Of a stretch of DNA of 64,000 nucleotides, positions 54,743 through 62,822 are shown in pieces. The translations under genes and the position numbers were made by a program. The notes beneath the pieces were generated by a model. That model was not told the DNA's origin and ran no database searches. It worked only from the letters and a program-made list of their open reading frames with translations. This DNA comes from Lysinibacillus louembei (GTDB taxonomy: Bacteria > Bacillota > Bacilli > Bacillales_A > Planococcaceae): contig NZ_CP137624.1 of the NCBI RefSeq assembly GCF_033880585.1, positions 682,001 to 746,000 on the forward strand, given 5' to 3'. Every line of letters starts with the position of its first letter. The stretch's first letter is position 1.

Positions 54743-56200
54743 ATGCGTATTTTATTAATTGATCGAGATATTGAAGAGGCACGAGGCATTAGCTGGTATA
54801 TAAAAAATTACTTCCCTAGCCATGTTGAGGTGGAGTATGTGCAAGATACAGCGCAGTTACAAATTTCTATGGAGACATTGCAGCCACATGTCATCATCGT
54901 TGAAATTGAAATGGTGACACCTTCTATTGAAAAGCTGCTGCAACGCTATCAGCCACATATTGTCGCATTAACTGCACAGCCGATTTTTCAGCATGCCGCA
55001 AAAGCCATTCAATTACAAGCTGCCCAGTTATTTGTGAAGCCTATTCCATTAGAGCAGTTAAAAACAACATTGCTCGCTTTAAATATTGATCGCGCTAGAC
55101 CTATAGCAACAACAGCCGCAACGGATGTCCAGCTATATGTTGATTTATATTTAAAAAAGCCAACAATTATTGATATAAAGGAAAAGCATTTTTTCATTAT
55201 TGAGCCATCCCATTTTGAATCAAATTTACAGCTTTATCAATGGTTTATTGAGCTGCGTTTGTTCCAGCAAATGACGGCTTTACCTCTACAAAATCGCATT
55301 ATTTGTGTTGTGGAAAATGTAGGGCGTGACGAATTATTAAAGCAGCTCCGTTTACTGATTCAAGAATGGCATGTCGTCAGCTCACAATATATGAATATTG
55401 CATTGTACGATGGTGATAATGCCACGATACGTGAAATGTATGATGAGGTAAAAAAAGTGTTGATTCAACGCTTTTACAAAGGCTATGAGCATATTTTCCT
55501 TAGCTCTGAGCAATTTTCAATTGTGAGGCTTGACCCACTATTAACACCAGAGGAGCAGCAGCTATGGATTAATAGCTTGGAAGAGAGAGATACAGGTGCA
55601 ATTAAAGCATTCCTTTATCAGCTCGCAAAGGCAGATACATTTTATCATCATGATGATGTACGCATTCATTTAACAAGTGTACTTGCGCAATTGCGACGCT
55701 ATATGATGAAATATCATTTGCAGCAGCAAGCATCAATCGAGGCAGATTATCGCAAGCTTTTTCACTTGATTTTGGAGGGGCCGATTTTATATTCGATTTT
55801 GCAGGAAATGATGCTGTTTACGCAAATGCTTATAGATGCTGTGGAAAAGTCGAAGGAGCAGTTGAAGGCAGATTACAGCGAGTTAGCCATCGAGCTCATC
55901 CAGCGTGAATTTAGCGATAGCACGTTGAACTTGCACAGTGTCGCTCAGCAGCTCGGTATTAGCCCGAATTATTTAAGTACCCTCTTTTCTAAAAAACAGG
56001 GCATTCCTTTTAAGCGTTATGTGCAAAATGTGCGCATTCAAGCAGCTTCGAAGGCGTTGCTAGAAACGGATTTAGCGATTACAGAAATCGCACAGTTAAA
56101 TGGCTTTGAGGATGTTAATTATTTTATTAAAGTATTTAAGCAGCATTTAGGGACAACACCGTATCGTTATCGAGCGAATAATCCAATAGTGCAAAATTAA
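54743..56200 (+). CDS. AraC-family regulator with degenerate receiver domain
   Basis: The 485-aa protein has an N-terminal receiver-like domain (1-115), a middle region of about 270 residues, and a C-terminal AraC helix-turn-helix pair: STLNLHSVAQQLGISPNYLS and LAITEIAQLNGFEDVNYFIK, then GTTPYRYR. In the receiver the usual phospho-Asp is Glu54 in VIIVEIEMV, while the acidic residues (IDRD) and Lys of FVKPIP remain, so it is probably not phosphorylated in the normal way. It is divergent from the hut operon and is the obvious candidate regulator. Confidence 0.85.
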   Translation: MRILLIDRDIEEARGISWYIKNYFPSHVEVEYVQDTAQLQISMETLQPHVIIVEIEMVTPSIEKLLQRYQPHIVALTAQPIFQHAAKAIQLQAAQLFVKPIPLEQLKTTLLALNIDRARPIATTAATDVQLYVDLYLKKPTIIDIKEKHFFIIEPSHFESNLQLYQWFIELRLFQQMTALPLQNRIICVVENVGRDELLKQLRLLIQEWHVVSSQYMNIALYDGDNATIREMYDEVKKVLIQRFYKGYEHIFLSSEQFSIVRLDPLLTPEEQQLWINSLEERDTGAIKAFLYQLAKADTFYHHDDVRIHLTSVLAQLRRYMMKYHLQQQASIEADYRKLFHLILEGPILYSILQEMMLFTQMLIDAVEKSKEQLKADYSELAIELIQREFSDSTLNLHSVAQQLGISPNYLSTLFSKKQGIPFKRYVQNVRIQAASKALLETDLAITEIAQLNGFEDVNYFIKVFKQHLGTTPYRYRANNPIVQN

Positions 56201-56604
56201 AGAGATATTTGCTTGCGATTAACAAATAGAATAATAAGAGCGACATAAATAAAATACAAAAAACTAACTCCTATTAAAATCAATCCCATTGCTGCAGGTG
56301 GTACATCAAATGCATTTGTCATCGGGAATACTTTCGTAAAAACATAAACGAATAAACAAGCATAAGGCAACCACAAAAAGATACCTATGTAACTCCATTT
56401 TGATTTTTGCAAAACCTTTATATTTATAACACTACAGATGAGAATCAATAAAACAATACTCAGTGTACCCCACAGAATCAGTTTTGACATTTCTATATTC
56501 GTCACTCGGTTCAATCGATACACATTAAGCAAAAGTTGGGCTATTACTATAAATAATAATGCATGCAAAAGACTACTAGCATTTATTTTTAGAAAAAGCT
56601 TCAC
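56197..56604 (-). CDS. Four-helix membrane protein, unknown
   Basis: The 135-aa protein has four helices and a basic C-terminus. Its stop overlaps the AraC-type gene stop on the other strand. Segments LLHALLFIVIAQLLLNVYRL and GLILIGVSFLYFIYVALIIL are not diagnostic. Confidence 0.5.
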   Translation of the reverse strand: MKLFLKINASSLLHALLFIVIAQLLLNVYRLNRVTNIEMSKLILWGTLSIVLLILICSVINIKVLQKSKWSYIGIFLWLPYACLFVYVFTKVFPMTNAFDVPPAAMGLILIGVSFLYFIYVALIILFVNRKQISL

Positions 56605-56984
56605 ACCCTTTTTTATTTATAATAACGTAAGGTTTTGAAGGAAATCCCTTTCAATTATCACATTTTTTAAGCAGCTTAGACCCAAGCTGCTTAACATTTC
56701 TTATTTATTTCAACCATCTACTTGACAGAGAATTTACCATAACCAATATCTAGGTCTTTGTGCAACAATAAATTAAATAATATAAACCATTAATTCACGA
56801 AATATTCGGATATATTCGCTTGCACATAGATTAAACAGTCAACTTCTCCTAGCTTTTGTCACACGCACCTTGATAATAGATATCTATTTAACATCCATTT
56901 ATATAATTTTGCATTTGGTTAATGGAAAGCTTCTACGTGACTAATGTAAGTACGTTTTTAAATTTATCTATTAGGTTGCTAATA
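56605..56984. other. Intergenic region between membrane protein and dinD
   Basis: No gene is seen in about 380 bases. A clean hairpin (TTAAGCAGCTT/AAGCTGCTTAA, 56669-56696) looks like a terminator. The rest is AT-rich without recognisable signal. Confidence 0.45.
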
Positions 56985-57827
56985 TTATTCCTCTTTTTTA
57001 AAGATTAATCCCTTTTGTTGTTGCTTTTCAATCTGCTGTATACTTTTTGAAGGTGTTGGTAAATCTTCAGGCATTGTGCCACCAAGTTCTTCAATTGTTT
57101 TTCTGACTTTTATACCAACATCAAAATGTGTTTTATTGGCTTCTGCTTTTGAAGAAATGTTTTCTCTTCTTAATTTTTCATCTGTTTGAGTTGCTCGAAA
57201 CAGATTTGCTGCAAGTTCAGTACTTCCCATATGATCTAAAATCTTGTGACTCTTTTTCAATCCTTTTTTAGCATGGATTTCTTTCTGTCCTAACCCACCA
57301 TACAACCCTTTATATCCATAATTTTGAAATATAGCATAATCTGCTGGTGTTTCAACTCCAGCATTTTGTGCAGCCTCAGCTAGTGATTTATTGTGCTCTT
57401 TTAACTCATTTCTAATAGCCAAACGCTTTTTATCTTCACTTAAAGAATCAAACTCGTCTTGAAGTTCTTGCTTTCTTGTTTGAATCGCAAAATATGTTTG
57501 ACCTAATGCTACAACTTCTTTAGATGGATCTGCATTTTGTACAATTAAATAACAAGCATACCTTGAAAGTATTATATCCTCTATTACACGTTCTGCACCA
57601 GAACCGAGTTGGACCATTTTGCTGACGTCAGCAAAATGGTCATTAATTATATTTCCACTTGATTCACATGCAACTTTAGCCTTTTCAATAACATTTAAAA
57701 AATTTCGCCATTGAGTATATTGCAAGATTTGTTGCATATCTCGTGCATACCAAAACTCCTGTTCATACTCATTTATATTTTTATATTCTTCAAACATAGA
57801 CCTACCATATTTTTTAATATCACTCAT
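56985..57827 (-). CDS. dinD: DNA-damage-inducible protein D
   Basis: The 280-aa protein starts with a BRO-N-like domain: YEQEFWYARDMQQILQYTQW and GAERVIEDIILSRYACYLIV, QNADPSKEVVALGQTYFAIQ. The C-terminal part contains QNYGYKGLYGGLG, HKILDHMGSTELAANLFRAT and HFDVGIKVRKTIEELGG. All are typical of DinD, which interferes with RecA filaments in E. coli. No Gram-positive LexA box (CGAAC-N4-GTTCG) was seen in the 150 bases upstream, so regulation may differ here. It is alone in an otherwise empty region. Confidence 0.85.
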   Translation of the reverse strand: MSDIKKYGRSMFEEYKNINEYEQEFWYARDMQQILQYTQWRNFLNVIEKAKVACESSGNIINDHFADVSKMVQLGSGAERVIEDIILSRYACYLIVQNADPSKEVVALGQTYFAIQTRKQELQDEFDSLSEDKKRLAIRNELKEHNKSLAEAAQNAGVETPADYAIFQNYGYKGLYGGLGQKEIHAKKGLKKSHKILDHMGSTELAANLFRATQTDEKLRRENISSKAEANKTHFDVGIKVRKTIEELGGTMPEDLPTPSKSIQQIEKQQQKGLIFKKEE

Positions 57828-58707
57828 AAAAAATCCCCCTTTAGATTACTTATACATATAGTATAAAACAATAAAATACAAAAACACATACTACGCTATT
57901 TTATAGAGAAATTATTGTTTTATGTCTTTTGCTCTTGTTTCCCTTGGTTCTATTTCTGATAATACCTATGTCCTTTAATTCACATCAATATAAATAGAAA
58001 ATCCAAACTACCATGAAATATTGAATCAAAATTTCATAAGATAATTGGGATTTCCATTTAGCTGAATAATCTTATTTTTAATTATAAGATTTTATCAGTA
58101 TGTTAATATTTTCCTAATTCACTTTTTTCTAAATATCCTGTTTTGTCATGCTTACTTGAAGTTTGGTTTTCAAGTAACTAAACTTCTTGCTTATTTATCC
58201 TCTGTTGTTCTGACGATATTCAAAAAATCCTTTAATTTTTAACTACCCATTCTCATAAACTCACATCGTCATCCTCCCTTCATTTATTGCTTCAAAGAAT
58301 CTGAAAAAAGAGGAAATAAATTTACTTTCTACATTTGGTTAGAAAAAAATAGCCCACTGGATTTTCCTAGTGAGCTATTTTATAGAAATTTTAATAAAGT
58401 TTATGGTTATTGATGATGCTGTCCGATGTAATTGATATGAAAGTGACAAAATACATCCTAAATTAATACGATCAGGCTACAACTACTGAAAAATGGACTA
58501 TCACACCATTTTCCAAACAACGCTGTGCTTTTTGATTGAAATATTCACTATTTAGAAAAGGTGTGGATGTTTTTTGAAATTTTAAAAACACTGGATTAAA
58601 CGTTGTTACCTTCACTTTTAAATTGTTCAAGGAATTTCTGACTTCTTAGACAGCTTTTTCAGAAAATCATAGAAGTAATCTCAAAATAGTAAGATCCCTA
58701 TTATTTT
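57828..58707. other. Long gene-free region beside dinD
   Basis: About 880 bases contain no supported gene on either strand. Seen: a short palindrome TATAC-ATATA-GTATA (57850-57864) just before dinD, possibly an operator, and a terminator-like hairpin with arms AATAGC-CCACT/AGTG-AGCTATT at about 58348-58381. Composition is AT-rich and consistent with decayed genes, perhaps from the event that brought in dinD. Confidence 0.45.
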
Positions 58708-59778
58708 TCATTCACTCACTATCCATATCCCTGTATTTGACTGCTGCTCCATATGAAATACATGCTCACTAACCCCTGCTCGCCTGTATTGATAGCGCAC
58801 TTCTACCTGATTATCAGCAATTGGCGAAACCTTTCGATAGGCTGCCTCTAAAAATAGCTCGCCCATACGTGTAATCGATACTGAAGAATCTAACATGGAT
58901 TGTGCCAATGCACCATCACCAAAAAGACTATCATATAAAAACAAATCAAAATGTTGCTCTGCTGGGTAGCTGTTTGCTCCCTCCTTGGCTAAATAAATGG
59001 ATTCTGTATTTTCCTCTGTTGCCAGCCCTACAACCTCACCGTAAATTTTGTGTACAGGTGTAATTGTTCCAGCTTGTACTGTTTCACTAGCGGGGAAATG
59101 ATTAATTAAAAAATATTCGCGTGCGTTCAATAGCTGGTCATAGCCACCTACAATTGTTACACCATTTTCTTTATAATAGTCCATAATTTCTGATTGCACT
59201 TGCTTGCCATTTACTTTTAATTGCCCATTTTTCAGTACAATCCGATCCCCTGGCACAGCAACCACCTCATAATAAGCATCTGCATATGTTGGCAAATGGC
59301 TCGTCGTATTTGTCATTGTACGCACAATGTCACCAACCTTATAAACGACGCCATCATATAAATTCGCTTTGCGTTCGATGACTGTATGGAAAGTATTTGT
59401 ACTTCCCTCTAACGAAAAGGCTTCTCGATCGACATAATGCACTCCGTCCACTTTATCGAAATGCGGCAGCTCTGCCAATTCCTCATAGCGAATCGAAGAT
59501 AGCTTCTGCTTTTTTTGCAAGGCAGAAATTTGTGCTAAATCATCGAGTGGATCATATGGGATTTCTGGTCCTTCATTTGATGAAAGCTGCTCTATCGGGT
59601 TAAACGTAATAAATAGAAACAGCGCTACTACAGCGATTGCTGCGGTTACAAATGGTACTTGCCAAGAAGGCTTTTTCGCTGGCGCTCGCAAGTTTTCATG
59701 TACACGTTGCTTTATTCGTCTCTCCTGCATGGATGTGTCGCCCATCATTTTATCAAGCTTGCGTTTAAAGTCGCTCAA
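58708..59778 (-). CDS. Anti-sigma-like protein with signal-peptidase-type domain
   Basis: The 356-aa protein has a cytoplasmic N-terminus (1-40), one helix (41-60) and an outer domain. At 163-195 the sequence YYEVVAVPGDRIVLKNGQL and then KVNGKQV resembles the box D and following strand of S26 signal peptidases (VxxxxGDxVxxxNGxLxVNG). I do not see the usual SxSMxPT serine box before it, so catalysis is doubtful. Sigma is upstream and overlaps by four bases. The pair resembles ECF/anti-sigma systems with an unusual sensor. Confidence 0.7.
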   Translation of the reverse strand: MSDFKRKLDKMMGDTSMQERRIKQRVHENLRAPAKKPSWQVPFVTAAIAVVALFLFITFNPIEQLSSNEGPEIPYDPLDDLAQISALQKKQKLSSIRYEELAELPHFDKVDGVHYVDREAFSLEGSTNTFHTVIERKANLYDGVVYKVGDIVRTMTNTTSHLPTYADAYYEVVAVPGDRIVLKNGQLKVNGKQVQSEIMDYYKENGVTIVGGYDQLLNAREYFLINHFPASETVQAGTITPVHKIYGEVVGLATEENTESIYLAKEGANSYPAEQHFDLFLYDSLFGDGALAQSMLDSSVSITRMGELFLEAAYRKVSPIADNQVEVRYQYRRAGVSEHVFHMEQQSNTGIWIVSE

Positions 59779-60272
59779 TTGCTTTCGACCTCCTCTTCTT
59801 CAAAAAACTCTTTTAATTGCTGCTTCGCTCGTCGCAGCCGTGTTTTCACTGTATTTTCATTGAGCTGTAAATAGTCTGCTATTTCTACAATCGACTGCTC
59901 ATCATAATAAAAGAGTATTAATGGCTCACGATATTTTAATGGTAGCTGAAAAAGATTTTTCTCGAGCGCTGCAAGCTGCTCCTGCTCTAACATCATTTCC
60001 TCTATACCCTTTGTCGATGTAAAAATCGTTTCAAATAATACGTCTTTTTTATGCTTCCACGAGCGTAAATAATCCTTTGCGCGATTAGCTGTCACTTTAG
60101 TTAAATAGGTTTTTAACGACGCTTCCTGACGAAATTGCTCGCTTTTTTGAAAAAATGTAACAAATACTTCCTGCACAATATCTTCAGCTGTCGACCAATT
60201 TTTTACGTATAAATAAGCGATACGCACTAAATAGCGTGAATGCTCATCAATAATTTGGTCAATGTCATTCAT
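59775..60272 (-). CDS. ECF sigma factor 2
   Basis: The 165-aa protein has region 2 (LVRIAYLYVKNWSTAEDIVQ and EVFVTFFQKSEQF) and region 4 (LPLKYREPLILFYYDEQS, ENTVKTRLRRAKQQLKEFF). Related to sigma 1 at 47244 (same core VTFFQ/KYYYTY arrangement and LTKVTANRAKDYLRSW versus LTKITSNKCKDYLKSW), so they are paralogues. It is coupled to the anti-sigma-like gene that follows. Confidence 0.9.
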   Translation of the reverse strand: MNDIDQIIDEHSRYLVRIAYLYVKNWSTAEDIVQEVFVTFFQKSEQFRQEASLKTYLTKVTANRAKDYLRSWKHKKDVLFETIFTSTKGIEEMMLEQEQLAALEKNLFQLPLKYREPLILFYYDEQSIVEIADYLQLNENTVKTRLRRAKQQLKEFFEEEEVESN

Positions 60273-60292
60273 TTGTCAAACCTCACCCTTTT

Positions 60293-61531
60293 CTATTGCC
60301 ATATCATGTTACCGTTTACGTAAGTGGTAAATTGCTCGAATGATTTTTTCTCTGTCATTCCAAATCTACATACTTCATAGTTGGAAGCATTCATATTTGC
60401 ATAACCCTCCACTGTTGTAAAGGCAATTAATAATCCTACCTCTTTAGCTGCTCGCATAAACTCCTCATTATAATGCCCATATGGATAAGCTAACGAAATA
60501 GCGTCTGGCACTTGTTGTCGATTATGCTGTAAATCCATTATAATTTCTTCCTCCGAGCGCTCTAAAGCAATTCCTATACCCTCATTGAGTGAATGTAAAT
60601 CATACGTATGTGCTTCAAACTGAAAGACATCTGCTAGCTCTATCAAATCGGAATTTGTGAAAAATTGTAGTGGTCCTTCTGCATCGAATACTTGCCCCTC
60701 TTGCGCCCTATTTACACGCGAGGAAATAATATGCTGAATCGCGGTAAAGCCATGTTGCTTTAAAATAGGATAGGCATACTCCTTCGTTGATAGTAAACCA
60801 TCATCAAATGTAATTAATAGCGCATTTGTTGGTACAACAAGGCGTCCTTCCAAATAATCATAAAATTGATTTGCCATCAATGTTTTAAATTTATTATCCG
60901 CTAAGTAGTCCATTTGCTGTTCAAAAGCCTCTAGCGAAATTGTACTTGCTGTCGTTTTCATTAAGCTTTTTGGCAAAATATGATGATATACAAGTACTGG
61001 TAGCCCTTCATCGAGAGCAACGGATCGTTTAGACACATACCCTAATCGCTCCCCTATGTTTACGATATACCAATCTTTTTCCTCTTGTACTACAGGATAA
61101 CGATAGCCCTCTTCTAAATACATTAACGTTGCACTCTGCAAATTAGCTGCATCATAAACAATGGTTTTTTGTTGTGTTTTGATTGCAGCATGCTGCTCTG
61201 TATGTACTGCTGTCATTACTTTCTTTTTTTCAACAATCGCTTGCCCTTTGCGGACAAAGACAGTCATTTTCCCTAATCGTAGCTCATAATAAGCCTCATC
61301 TTCGCCGATAATAGCAAAAGGCTGATTCGCCTCTATCTCACCTATTTTCAGGAATGCCGTGTCTTTCATATAAATTGGCTGACGCTCCTGCAATATGATA
61401 AATTTTCTCTCCTCAGCTTGAAAGCCTTGTGCAAATGCCTCCGTTTCAACTGAAATCCATTTCGTATAAATAACTATAATCAATATAACTAAGCCAACAA
61501 GTAACAGCCCATTTATATAAACTTTTCTCAT
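60293..61531 (-). CDS. Membrane-anchored polysaccharide deacetylase
   Basis: ATG 61531 (or 61534) follows GGGAGG; an in-frame ATG at 61552 lies before the site. The 412-aa protein has one N-terminal helix, then two SH3-like regions (about 35-85, 110-165), then a NodB deacetylase domain: ITFDDG, HTYDLH and LAYPYGHYN. The enzyme class removes acetyl or other groups from wall sugars. The HxxxxH variant spacing and IPVLVYHHI start match Bacillus PdaA/PgaB-like or YadE-like proteins. Confidence 0.85.
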   Translation of the reverse strand: MRKVYINGLLLVGLVILIIVIYTKWISVETEAFAQGFQAEERKFIILQERQPIYMKDTAFLKIGEIEANQPFAIIGEDEAYYELRLGKMTVFVRKGQAIVEKKKVMTAVHTEQHAAIKTQQKTIVYDAANLQSATLMYLEEGYRYPVVQEEKDWYIVNIGERLGYVSKRSVALDEGLPVLVYHHILPKSLMKTTASTISLEAFEQQMDYLADNKFKTLMANQFYDYLEGRLVVPTNALLITFDDGLLSTKEYAYPILKQHGFTAIQHIISSRVNRAQEGQVFDAEGPLQFFTNSDLIELADVFQFEAHTYDLHSLNEGIGIALERSEEEIIMDLQHNRQQVPDAISLAYPYGHYNEEFMRAAKEVGLLIAFTTVEGYANMNASNYEVCRFGMTEKKSFEQFTTYVNGNMIWQ

Positions 61532-61644
61532 CATTTTACCTCCCTCTGTCATTTAAGCACCGTACAGACGGAGAAATGAAAAAATAGTTTCAAAAAATAA
61601 TTGGAAAATTTTTAGGGACTCTTTTATTTATAGCTTCTCTGAGA

Positions 61645-61765
61645 TATTTGCGAGTTCTCAAATTTATTTGCGACTTTCCCTTTTTATTTGCGAACTCTCG
61701 GATTTATTTGCGACTTTCTCTTTTATATTTGCGAGTTCTCAGATTTATTTGCCGCTCTCCCTGCC
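61645..61765. repeat. Six-unit 20-base tandem repeat
   Basis: Units start with TATTTGCGA at 61645, 61665, 61685, 61705, 61726 and 61746 (the last is TATTTGCCG). Odd units end GTTCTC or ACTCTC, even units end CTTTC, so the pattern alternates as 40-base pairs. One unit is 21 bases. No frame gives a sensible coding sequence. Confidence 0.85.
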
Positions 61766-61904
61766 TGCACTTACTGATTCAAGAGCTTTCAGCAAAATAT
61801 CGCCAATTATGAACAATTTCCAAACTTTCTGTATAAACCACTCGTTTTTGGCTACCATAACCTTGACAGAATAGATGGTTTTCCACCATAATTTTAGTCG
61901 TAAG

Positions 61905-61919
61905 CAATAATTATTATAA
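61905..61919 (+). promoter_or_regulatory. PerR box upstream of ahpC
   Basis: CAATAATTATTATAA matches the consensus TTATAATTATTATAA at 13 of 15 positions. PerR represses peroxide-defence genes, ahpCF among them, until metal-catalysed oxidation. It is 190 bases before the ahpC start, so the promoter must lie well upstream or a distal site is used. Confidence 0.7.
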
Positions 61920-62108
61920 AAAAGCAATAACTATTAATAAAGCGCATTTATGTATGTAATATGCTTGACATTCATTGTCATTGTTAAGCTTGCTACATAT
62001 GGCTCCAACGCCTTTTAGCATGTCTATAATGCATTTCATTTCTCATTTGGAGGCGCTTCGTGTAGAATAGTGATTGTAGTTTTTTCATAAACAAGGAGGA
62101 AATTTATC

Positions 62109-62672
62109 ATGGCATTAATCGGCAAAAAAATAGAAGAATTCCAAGCTCAAGCTTTCCAAAAAGGTGAATTCATCGACGTATCTTCAGAAAACTTCCAAGG
62201 TCAATGGAGCGTTGTTTGCTTCTACCCAGCAGACTTCACATTCGTTTGCCCAACTGAATTAGAAGATTTACAAAACCAATATGCAACTCTAAAAGAACTA
62301 GGTGTTGAAGTATACTCTGTATCAACTGACACACACTTTACACATAAAGCATGGCACGATTCTTCTGAAGCAATCGGCAAAATCGAGTACATCATGATTG
62401 GTGACCCATCTCACAATATTTCTAGAATCTTTGATGTGTTGGATGAAGAATCTGGTCTTGCTAACCGTGGTACATTCATCATCGATCCAGATGGTGTTGT
62501 ACAAACTGTTGAAATCAATGCTGACGGTATTGGTCGCGATGCAAGCACATTAGTAAACAAAATTAAAGCAGCACAATATGTACGCAACAATCCAGGCGAA
62601 GTTTGCCCAGCTAAATGGCAAGAAGGTTCTGCTACATTAAAACCAAGCCTTGAATTAGTAGGTAAAATCTAA
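62109..62672 (+). CDS. ahpC: Alkyl hydroperoxide reductase subunit C (peroxiredoxin)
   Basis: The 187-aa typical 2-Cys peroxiredoxin has the peroxidatic Cys in DFTFVCPTE (Cys47) and the resolving Cys in GEVCPAKW near the C-terminus. The active-site Pro/Thr are present. AAGGAGG lies just before the ATG. It reduces peroxides and is re-reduced by AhpF, encoded next. A terminator lies between. Confidence 0.96.
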   Translation: MALIGKKIEEFQAQAFQKGEFIDVSSENFQGQWSVVCFYPADFTFVCPTELEDLQNQYATLKELGVEVYSVSTDTHFTHKAWHDSSEAIGKIEYIMIGDPSHNISRIFDVLDEESGLANRGTFIIDPDGVVQTVEINADGIGRDASTLVNKIKAAQYVRNNPGEVCPAKWQEGSATLKPSLELVGKI

Positions 62673-62684
62673 GCAACAAAAACA

Positions 62685-62738
62685 AAGGCTGTCTGGAAAG
62701 TAGGCTAACACACCACTTTCCAGACAGCTATTTTTTTA
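62685..62738 (+). terminator. Terminator between ahpC and ahpF
   Basis: A 15-base stem GGCTGTCTGGAAAGT/ACTTTCCAGACAGCT is followed by ATTTTTTT. It lies inside the ahpC-ahpF operon, so it probably makes ahpC mRNA more abundant than ahpF mRNA. Confidence 0.8.
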
Positions 62739-62822
62739 ATATATAAAAGGCCATGTTGATTTTTTTTTGCCTTTTAATAGTTCTGGAGCTTTTTAAATTT
62801 ATTAAAACAGGGAGTTTTACTG

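Larger units (their letters stand above)
61553..62108. other. Upstream region of ahpC
   Basis: About 555 bases contain no gene. It contains the 20-base tandem repeat array (61645-61765), the PerR box (61905-61919) and a -10-like TATAAT near 62025. A TTGACA at 61968-61973 has no good -10 at the right distance. Confidence 0.5.

Noticed and set aside
61645-61765. Possible CRISPR array from regular repeats
   Set aside because: Units are 20 bases with no spacers; it is a simple tandem repeat, and no cas gene is nearby.
61745-61927. 60-codon minus-strand frame upstream of ahpC
   Set aside because: It overlaps the tandem repeat and the PerR box and has no protein-like features.
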